A DNA stretch of 17,655 nucleotides from Bacillota bacterium (GTDB lineage: Bacteria > Bacillota > Clostridia > Oscillospirales > Ruminococcaceae), in assembly GCA_023433405.1 (NCBI GenBank), contig JAEZCT010000047.1:1-17655 (forward strand), read 5' to 3'. Under the pieces are notes generated by a model. The model made no database searches, was not told the origin of the DNA, and saw only the letters and a program-made list of their open reading frames with translations. Shown in pieces: positions 6,712-14,390 of the stretch. The position numbers and the translations under genes were made by a program. The stretch's first letter is position 1; the number at the start of each line of letters is the position of its first letter.

Positions 6712-7387
6712 CGAAGAGGATTTTCTCGCGCTATCCGGGATACAGCACTTTGCCTTCTGCCGCCGACAGTGGGCGCTCATTCACATCGAGCAGGCGTGGA
6801 AGGATAACCTACTGACGGTGGAGGGGAACATCCTGCACGAGCGGGCGCACAACAGCGCGCTGACCGAGACGCGGGGGGATGTGATTATCACGCGCGGGAT
6901 GCCGGTGTTCTCTCGCTCCTTGGGCACAAACGGCGTGTGCGATGTGGTGGAGCTACATCGCAACAAAAACGGCGTACGGTTAAACGGCAGGGACGGATTG
7001 TTCCTGCCCGTACCCGTTGAGTACAAACGTGGTAAGCCCAAAGAGGGCGACGAGGATGCTTTACAGCTTGCGGCACAGGCTATGTGCCTTGCCGAGATGC
7101 TGGGCTGCGACGTGCCCGAGGGCTTTCTGTATTACGGTGAGCCTTCGCGGCGCACCCGCGTTGCCATGGACGAGGAAATCAAAGAAAAGGTTTCTTCCGC
7201 GTTTGCCGAGATGCACGAGCTGTATGCGCGCAGGTACACGCCGCGTGTCAAGCCCACCAAGGCATGCGGCAACTGCTCGCTTAAGGATCTGTGCCTGCCC
7301 AAGCTACTGAAAAAACGTCCGGTCAGCGAATATCTAAGCGACCGCATCAAGCAGATGCAGGAAGACGAAAACGGGGGTGCCGTATGA
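6698..7387 (+). CDS. cas4: Cas4 exonuclease of the adaptation complex
   Basis: Cas4 works with Cas1-Cas2 to trim prespacers and select those flanked by a PAM. The 229-aa protein begins MTDYNEEDFLALSGIQHFAFCRRQW, split here as MTDYNEEDFL and ALSGIQHFAFCRRQW. Four cysteines for an iron-sulfur cluster are present: C21 and C190, C193, C199 (CGNCSLKDLC). RecB-like nuclease residues are H47 (ILHERAH), D82 (GVCDVVE), E108 and K110 (VEYK) and Q123 or Q127. The start at 6698 fits the family N-terminus; an upstream in-frame ATG at 6644 would add 18 residues encoded within cas7c and is rejected. No strong ribosome site precedes it, so translation is probably coupled to cas7c. It overlaps cas1 by ATGA. 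Confidence 0.93.
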   Translation: MTDYNEEDFLALSGIQHFAFCRRQWALIHIEQAWKDNLLTVEGNILHERAHNSALTETRGDVIITRGMPVFSRSLGTNGVCDVVELHRNKNGVRLNGRDGLFLPVPVEYKRGKPKEGDEDALQLAAQAMCLAEMLGCDVPEGFLYYGEPSRRTRVAMDEEIKEKVSSAFAEMHELYARRYTPRVKPTKACGNCSLKDLCLPKLLKKRPVSEYLSDRIKQMQEDENGGAV

Positions 7388-8415
7388 AAAAACTGCTTAA
7401 CACCCTGTATGTAACCTCCCCCGACACCTATCTTGCGCTGGACGGAGAAAACATTGTGGTTCTCAAAGAACAACAGGAGGCGGCGCGCCTTCCGCTGCAC
7501 AATCTGGAGGGTATCCTCGCCTTTGGCTATACCGGCGCAAGCCCCGCCCTGATGGGACGCTGCGCCAAATACGGCCCCTCGCTATCCTTTCTCACCGCGC
7601 AAGGTCGATTTTTGTGTCGTGTGACCGGCGAAACAAACGGAAACGTGACGCTGCGCAAAACCCAGTATCGCATCAGCGACGACCCCACGGCAAGCGTGCG
7701 CCTTGCACGGCGTTTTATCCTCGGCAAGCTGTACAATTCCCGATGGGTGCTTGAGCGCGCAACCCGCGACCATCCCCAACGCATTGACATCGCGCGGGTA
7801 AAAGAAGCATCCCGCCAGCTTGCACAAAGTATCTCGGCCGTCAACGAATGTGAGGATTCCGCACGTCTTCGCGGTTTGGAGGGGGAAGCCGCAAGCTGCT
7901 ATTTCGGTGTGTTGGATGAACTGATTCTGCAGCAAAAAGAGGACTTCCCATTTTCGGGGCGCAACCGACGCCCGCCTCTGGACAATGTTAACGCCCTGCT
8001 CTCGTTTGTGTATACCCTGCTCGCGCACGACTGTGCCTCGGCACTCGAGGGGGTTGGGCTGGACGCGTATGTCGGCTTTCTGCACCGTGACCGCCCGGGA
8101 CGGATATCCTGTGCACTTGATTTGATGGAGGAACTGCGCAGTGTGTACGCCGACCGCTTTGTGCTATCACTCATCAACCGCCGCGAGGTCAGTATCAAGG
8201 GATTTTCTCGGCAGGAGAGCGGCGCGGTCATCATGGATGATGATACGCGCAAGGCGGTACTGCGCGCATGGCAGGAGAAAAAGCAGGACAAAATCACCCA
8301 CCCGTTTCTTGACGAAAAGATGGAATGGGGGCTTGTTCCCCACGTGCAGGCGCTTTTGCTGGCGCGTTATCTACGGGGCGACCTGGACGATTATCCCGTA
8401 TTCCTGTGGAAGTAG
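7384..8415 (+). CDS. cas1: Cas1 integrase, type I-C
   Basis: Cas1 inserts prespacers at the leader-repeat junction as a complex with Cas2. The protein has 343 aa and begins MKKLLNTLYVTSPDTYLALD. The metal-binding residues are visible as E166 in GLEGEAA, H234 in GFLHRDRPGR and D246 in CALDLMEELR, in the expected order and spacing. The ATG at 7384 overlaps the cas4 stop (ATGA), the usual coupled arrangement, with a GGGGGTG ribosome site 4 nt upstream. A longer in-frame start at 7291 would lie inside cas4 and is not supported. The gene appears intact, in agreement with the large array and repeated recent acquisitions. Confidence 0.96.
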   Translation: MKKLLNTLYVTSPDTYLALDGENIVVLKEQQEAARLPLHNLEGILAFGYTGASPALMGRCAKYGPSLSFLTAQGRFLCRVTGETNGNVTLRKTQYRISDDPTASVRLARRFILGKLYNSRWVLERATRDHPQRIDIARVKEASRQLAQSISAVNECEDSARLRGLEGEAASCYFGVLDELILQQKEDFPFSGRNRRPPLDNVNALLSFVYTLLAHDCASALEGVGLDAYVGFLHRDRPGRISCALDLMEELRSVYADRFVLSLINRREVSIKGFSRQESGAVIMDDDTRKAVLRAWQEKKQDKITHPFLDEKMEWGLVPHVQALLLARYLRGDLDDYPVFLWK

Positions 8416-8425
8416 GTGATTTACC

Positions 8426-8716
8426 ATGCTTGTACTCATAACCTATGACGTCAGCACCGAGACTGCGGCGGGGCGCAAACGGTTGCGTAAAGTGGCTAAG
8501 CAATGCGTCAACGTGGGGCAACGTGTCCAAAACTCCGTTTTTGAGTGCGTCATGGATGCAGCGAAGTGTCGCGAAGTGCGTCACAATTTGGAGCAGATCA
8601 TTGACAAAGATAAGGACAGCCTGCGTTTTTACTACCTGGGCAACAACTATCAAGGTAAGGTCGATCATATCGGCGCAAAGCCGTCTTTCGATGTGGAAGG
8701 CACACTGATGGTGTAG
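8426..8716 (+). CDS. cas2: Cas2, adaptation complex subunit
   Basis: Cas2 dimers bridge two Cas1 dimers and set spacer length. The 96-aa protein begins MLVLITYDVSTETAAGRKRL with the conserved D8 at the end of the first ferredoxin-fold strand. NVGQRVQNSVFEC and RFYYLGNNY are the other typical I-C Cas2 segments. AGGTGA (8414-8419) lies 6 nt before the ATG, and the cas1 stop is 10 nt upstream. It is the last gene of the operon. The stop codon's final base is the first base of the inverted repeat that begins the leader. Confidence 0.96.
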   Translation: MLVLITYDVSTETAAGRKRLRKVAKQCVNVGQRVQNSVFECVMDAAKCREVRHNLEQIIDKDKDSLRFYYLGNNYQGKVDHIGAKPSFDVEGTLMV

Positions 8717-8768
8717 TGCGAACCGCAAGCTCCCATGGTTTTACCGACGGGTTCGCACCTGCTTTTTT
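8716..8768 (+). terminator. Terminator-like hairpin after cas2, with an alternative partner downstream
   Basis: GTGCGAACC (8716-8724) pairs perfectly with GGTTCGCAC (8750-8758), and six T follow at 8763-8768. This looks like an intrinsic terminator for the cas operon, although its loop of 25 nt is long. A third arm, GGTGCGAAC (8769-8777), can instead pair with GTTCGCACC (8751-8759) and would place the T run in a loop. Confidence 0.55.
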
Positions 8769-8886
8769 GGTGCGAACGTATGGGCTGACCTTATGATATC
8801 TGCGTCCCTTTCCCTTTTTGGCTTTTACAACTAAGAAACTTGTGCATCACGTCATATTATGGATAGATATTTTGTGACGTTTTGCA
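8769..8886 (+). promoter_or_regulatory. CRISPR leader
   Basis: This stretch between the cas2 hairpin and the first repeat is the leader, where transcription of the array starts and new spacers are inserted. It turns AT-rich toward the repeat. Candidate promoter parts are TTGTGC (8840-8845) with TAGATA (8864-8869) 18 bp apart, and a TATTAT (8855-8860); none is decisive. An inverted repeat ACGTCA (8849-8854) / TGACGT (8875-8880) ends 6 nt before the first repeat. Confidence 0.7.
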
Positions 8887-9124
8887 GTCGCTCCCCCCAC
8901 GGGGAGCGTGGATTGAAATCACCCGAGCTCGGGCTTCACGGAGTGTGCATTCTTCGGTCGCTCCCCCCACGGGGAGCGTGGATTGAAATCAACATTAGTT
9001 ATGGTGGGGCAAAAGGTATTGCGGGTCGCTCCCCCCACGGGGAGCGTGGATTGAAATTCTATACTCCTAATTACAAAGTGTGTACCATATAGTCGCTCCC
9101 CCCACGGGGAGCGTGGATTGAAAT

Positions 9125-9157
9125 AATCAGGTAGTGCAAATTGGGAGGCAGTTAAGT
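9125..9157 (+). repeat. Spacer 4, same protospacer as spacer 9 (33 vs 35 nt)
   Basis: This 33-nt spacer is identical to the first 33 nt of the spacer at 9458-9492, which continues with TG before its repeat. The 5' (PAM-side) ends coincide and only the distal ends differ. Confidence 0.95.
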
Positions 9158-9457
9158 GTCGCTCCCCCCACGGGGAGCGTGGATTGAAATGCAATCACTC
9201 ACTGGAAAGATTTGTTGCCCACCTGTCGCTCCCCCCACGGGGAGCGTGGATTGAAATATAACCAAAAATTACAGGACGGTCATAGGTGGGGTCGCTCCCC
9301 CCACGGGGAGCGTGGATTGAAATAGTCGGATTACCTGCGCGATTGCTATGATAGCTGTCGCTCCCCCCACGGGGAGCGTGGATTGAAATGCCATATCTCC
9401 AAATACCCCTATCCTTCGGAGCGAGTCGCTCCCCCCACGGGGAGCGTGGATTGAAAT

Positions 9458-9492
9458 AATCAGGTAGTGCAAATTGGGAGGCAGTTAAGTTG
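9458..9492 (+). repeat. Spacer 9, 2 nt longer version of spacer 4
   Basis: This is a 35-nt spacer sharing its first 33 nt with 9125-9157. Four different spacers lie between them. Confidence 0.95.
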
Positions 9493-11666
9493 GTCGCTCC
9501 CCCCACGGGGAGCGTGGATTGAAATCATCGTAATCGTATCTCTTAAGCCCTGTATACCATGTCGCTCCCCCCACGGGGAGCGTGGATTGAAATATCCATG
9601 TAATCAAGCAATCCCGCTGTGTCGCGTCGCTCCCCCCACGGGGAGCGTGGATTGAAATCTTTGCAATCTGCTTGAGCTCCTCCTGGTAATCGTCGCTCCC
9701 CCCACGGGGAGCGTGGATTGAAATCGTTTATTGTAAGCCCGGTTTTGACCCACGCGGTTGTCGCTCCCCCCACGGGGAGCGTGGATTGAAATCTTTTTCA
9801 AAACTGTGTGGTTTTATCCCCTCTTGTCGCTCCCCCCACGGGGAGCGTGGATTGAAATGAATAGTTTCAACAATGTCTTTGAACAAAACGCTGTCGCTCC
9901 CCCCACGGGGAGCGTGGATTGAAATTCCAACCCCTTATCAACCGCTATCTGCAGCCGACACGTCGCTCCCCCCACGGGGAGCGTGGATTGAAATATCTGA
10001 CTACCTGTCTACTTGGCAGGAGAAAGGAGGTCGCTCCCCCCACGGGGAGCGTGGATTGAAATTTGCGCGTCAGCACTGGTTGCAAAGACAATACCGTCGC
10101 TCCCCCCACGGGGAGCGTGGATTGAAATCAGATACTGTAGTGACCCTATCCCAATCAGAAAAACGTCGCTCCCCCCACGGGGAGCGTGGATTGAAATCAA
10201 AAGCAAACTGCTTTGTGGTGAGATACTCGACGTCGCTCCCCCCACGGGGAGCGTGGATTGAAATAAGTAATATAACATTCGACAAATGTATGTTACCAGG
10301 TCGCTCCCCCCACGGGGAGCGTGGATTGAAATTTGTGTTGGATCCGATGATAAGTGCAGATGATATCGTCGCTCCCCCCACGGGGAGCGTGGATTGAAAT
10401 AAGGACGATATGCTGCTCGACAAGCCTGTATATGTCGCTCCCCCCACGGGGAGCGTGGATTGAAATCTACCCCGTATGCGTCACCAGATTCAGGCGACGG
10501 TCGCTCCCCCCACGGGGAGCGTGGATTGAAATACGATCTTTACGTACTCTCCGGCAGCCGCTTTGGTCGCTCCCCCCACGGGGAGCGTGGATTGAAATAT
10601 GCGGTTATTTGGCTTAACTATCGCGTTTTGTAGTCGCTCCCCCCACGGGGAGCGTGGATTGAAATTGCAATCGGCTTTCAAAATCATTGCGTACCATAGT
10701 CGCTCCCCCCACGGGGAGCGTGGATTGAAATCTTGAGGTATCTTGAAATTAAACACACGCTCCTGGTCGCTCCCCCCACGGGGAGCGTGGATTGAAATAT
10801 CGACCCTGCCGCGTACACGCTCAATCTCGCTGTGTCGCTCCCCCCACGGGGAGCGTGGATTGAAATGATTACCACATCAGATGCAAAATCATCATGACCG
10901 TCGCTCCCCCCACGGGGAGCGTGGATTGAAATCCCAACTACGGCAGAATTTAACGCTTTGTTGGCAGTCGCTCCCCCCACGGGGAGCGTGGATTGAAATT
11001 GCTGTTGCCGATTCGTCAATAGATATGATAGCTGTCGCTCCCCCCACGGGGAGCGTGGATTGAAATCGGCATTGTGTTCTGCGCGAGCGTAGTTAAGGTG
11101 GTCGCTCCCCCCACGGGGAGCGTGGATTGAAATCTCAAAGCGCGACAAATTGTCAGCCGCCCAATGTCGCTCCCCCCACGGGGAGCGTGGATTGAAATAA
11201 GACACATCCCTCCTTAAATCCTCCGCCGCCAGTCGCTCCCCCCACGGGGAGCGTGGATTGAAATGCCTCGTGCAGCATTTCCTCGCGAAAGGCTTTTAGT
11301 CGCTCCCCCCACGGGGAGCGTGGATTGAAATGATTAGCATATCCGTGACAAATCCAACGGTAACAGTCGCTCCCCCCACGGGGAGCGTGGATTGAAATTC
11401 GGTGGCAACAGAAAAGCCGACCGCGCCGACGTGTCGCTCCCCCCACGGGGAGCGTGGATTGAAATGACACTCCAGATATTGCAGCGTCAAGCGACACGTG
11501 TCGCTCCCCCCACGGGGAGCGTGGATTGAAATAACTTGCTTTGCAGTGTACCCGCCGACCGCAAGAGTCGCTCCCCCCACGGGGAGCGTGGATTGAAATT
11601 GTGACTATAGGGTTTGTTACGGACATGCTTATTGTCGCTCCCCCCACGGGGAGCGTGGATTGAAAT

Positions 11667-11701
11667 AGTACGCCAATATGTACGTCCGACGGGTTAAGCG
11701 G
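11667..11701 (+). repeat. Spacer 42, same protospacer as spacer 48 (35 vs 34 nt)
   Basis: It begins AGTACGCCAATATG and is identical to the spacer at 12068-12101 except for one additional G at the distal end. Confidence 0.95.
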
Positions 11702-12067
11702 GTCGCTCCCCCCACGGGGAGCGTGGATTGAAATGCAATGAAAAGTACGTCGGGGTCTATACCTACAGGTCGCTCCCCCCACGGGGAGCGTGGATTGAAA
11801 TAAAGAGTATTTCGGGGAGGAAACCGAGTTAATCAGTCGCTCCCCCCACGGGGAGCGTGGATTGAAATCTGCAATGAATCCGTCGCAAGACCCGTGATTG
11901 AGTCGCTCCCCCCACGGGGAGCGTGGATTGAAATTTCCCACGTTGACGCGCCCTGCTGCCGCCACTCAGTCGCTCCCCCCACGGGGAGCGTGGATTGAAA
12001 TCACTATGAAGGTCGCGCCTGACGAGCGCGGTCTGTCGCTCCCCCCACGGGGAGCGTGGATTGAAAT

Positions 12068-12101
12068 AGTACGCCAATATGTACGTCCGACGGGTTAAGC
12101 G
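12068..12101 (+). repeat. Spacer 48, 1 nt shorter version of spacer 42
   Basis: This is a 34-nt spacer with the same PAM-side end as 11667-11701, separated from it by five other spacers. Confidence 0.95.
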
Positions 12102-13013
12102 GTCGCTCCCCCCACGGGGAGCGTGGATTGAAATAGTTTGGGAGCTGTCTGAACATTTTGGGGTAACTGTCGCTCCCCCCACGGGGAGCGTGGATTGAAA
12201 TCGGTCATCGTCGTGGGTGAACGATTCAAAATCCCAAGTCGCTCCCCCCACGGGGAGCGTGGATTGAAATTCCTTTTCGCATATTAAAAGCACCCAGCGT
12301 ATAGGTCGCTCCCCCCACGGGGAGCGTGGATTGAAATTTACCGGGGTAAACTCCCCGGCTAAGTCGGTCGCAGTCGCTCCCCCCACGGGGAGCGTGGATT
12401 GAAATGTTATGTCTATTGTGTTGTCGATGTATACCTTGGTCGCTCCCCCCACGGGGAGCGTGGATTGAAATAGGAGGAATCAACATGACATTGTACGAAA
12501 TAAATGTCGCTCCCCCCACGGGGAGCGTGGATTGAAATGCGCAGGCGTTTTACAAAGCTAATAAGTGAGGAGGTCGCTCCCCCCACGGGGAGCGTGGATT
12601 GAAATGGGCACAGCAAAAAGGTTTACATCGTGTGGGGCAGGTCGCTCCCCCCACGGGGAGCGTGGATTGAAATGCAAGTGTTTCCCAACGGCTCAATCTT
12701 GCCAAACCGTCGCTCCCCCCACGGGGAGCGTGGATTGAAATTTTGTACGTACCTTTTGATTGATTGTCGGTTCCCGGTCGCTCCCCCCACGGGGAGCGTG
12801 GATTGAAATGCGAGACCGGGTTTAAGTCTACAGCAACCAAAATGGGTCGCTCCCCCCACGGGGAGCGTGGATTGAAATTCCGCCCCACAGGTGAACGAAA
12901 AACGGAAGACCACGTCGCTCCCCCCACGGGGAGCGTGGATTGAAATAATGAGGTGCGGAAAAACGTCGTAAATAGAAAATGTCGCTCCCCCCACGGGGAG
13001 CGTGGATTGAAAT

Positions 13014-13048
13014 TGTGAGTGCCCTCATTTCCGCTCTGAACGCCGCCG
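13014..13048 (+). repeat. Spacer 62, exact duplicate of spacer 77
   Basis: This 35-nt spacer beginning TGTGAGTGCCCTC recurs unchanged at 14019-14053, with 14 different spacers between the copies. Confidence 0.95.
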
Positions 13049-14018
13049 GTCGCTCCCCCCACGGGGAGCGTGGATTGAAATAGCTCTAGCTCAATGAGAT
13101 CAAGTAGTGCGTCGGGTCGCTCCCCCCACGGGGAGCGTGGATTGAAATTATTTAACAAACGAATATGATTTAGCCACCAAAGTCGCTCCCCCCACGGGGA
13201 GCGTGGATTGAAATATGTTGTATTAAACATGCTATTAAGTGTCCTGTGTCGCTCCCCCCACGGGGAGCGTGGATTGAAATAACTTAAACTGCAAGGGTAT
13301 AGTGAATGTATGGACGTCGCTCCCCCCACGGGGAGCGTGGATTGAAATTATTCCAATGGCTTCTGAGGTTTTCGCAAAAATGTCGCTCCCCCCACGGGGA
13401 GCGTGGATTGAAATGTTACATTGACGCTAAACCGAGAAATGGTCGGCGAGTCGCTCCCCCCACGGGGAGCGTGGATTGAAATATTTTTTTCTGCCGCGAA
13501 GCGGCGAAATTTTAGAGTCGCTCCCCCCACGGGGAGCGTGGATTGAAATCTTTTTGTAGAGCCGCCGCCTGAGTTAGCCGCTGGTCGCTCCCCCCACGGG
13601 GAGCGTGGATTGAAATTTATCAACGGGCTTGCCTCCCTTAGCACGGCTGAGTCGCTCCCCCCACGGGGAGCGTGGATTGAAATAGTCTTTTTGTGCGAAC
13701 TATCGCTTAGATGATTGTCGCTCCCCCCACGGGGAGCGTGGATTGAAATCAAGTATTCGACCAGTGACATCGTTTTACCGCCGAGTCGCTCCCCCCACGG
13801 GGAGCGTGGATTGAAATGTCCTGATATCTGTGACTTGTTCGGCTCTCCACTTGTCGCTCCCCCCACGGGGAGCGTGGATTGAAATCGCACGTCACTTTTT
13901 GATAAAATAATCCCTCAGTGTCGCTCCCCCCACGGGGAGCGTGGATTGAAATCTAGAAAAAGTTAGGAATTTGTTGTTTTTTCCAGTCGCTCCCCCCACG
14001 GGGAGCGTGGATTGAAAT

Positions 14019-14053
14019 TGTGAGTGCCCTCATTTCCGCTCTGAACGCCGCCG
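14019..14053 (+). repeat. Spacer 77, exact duplicate of spacer 62
   Basis: It is identical over 35 nt to 13014-13048. The flanking spacers differ, so only a single unit is shared. Confidence 0.95.
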
Positions 14054-14291
14054 GTCGCTCCCCCCACGGGGAGCGTGGATTGAAATGCCGTAGTGCTTGC
14101 ATTTACTGCACTCTCTGCGGTTGTCGCTCCCCCCACGGGGAGCGTGGATTGAAATAAGAGCGTTAATCTCGCTGCGGTGGTCTTCGATGGTCGCTCCCCC
14201 CACGGGGAGCGTGGATTGAAATAAATAATAGATTAGGATACATACATAAAGGGAAACTGTCGCTCCCCCCACGGGGAGCGTGGATTGAAAT

Positions 14292-14390
14292 TTTTGGACG
14301 TTGCAAGCTAAGCTCTTTAATGCGGTCGCTCCCCCCACGGGGAGCGTGGATTGAAATTTTTGGACGTTGCAAGCTAAGCTCTTTAATGCG
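14292..14390 (+). repeat. Tandem duplication of one spacer-repeat unit (spacers 81 and 82)
   Basis: The 33-nt spacer at 14292-14324, beginning TTTTGGACGTTGC, is repeated exactly at 14358-14390 with one repeat between. This may be slippage or unequal recombination between repeats, or two successive acquisitions. Confidence 0.95.

Noticed and set aside
7291..7383. Longer Cas1 from ATG 7291
   Set aside because: The additional residues are an out-of-frame reading of the cas4 end, and the ATGA junction at 7384 is the normal coupled start.
8717..8886. Absence of cas6 as a sign of a broken system
   Set aside because: Type I-C systems normally lack cas6; Cas5c does the processing, and its catalytic residues are present.
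9621..9630. Doubled GTCGC at the end of spacer 11
   Set aside because: The spacer merely ends in GTCGC before a full repeat; 32 nt is within the normal spacer range.
9324..11033. Spacers 7 (9324-9356) and 32 (11000-11033) share the last nine bases ATGATAGCT
   Set aside because: The remaining bases differ, and a shared 9-mer among 128 spacers can occur by chance.
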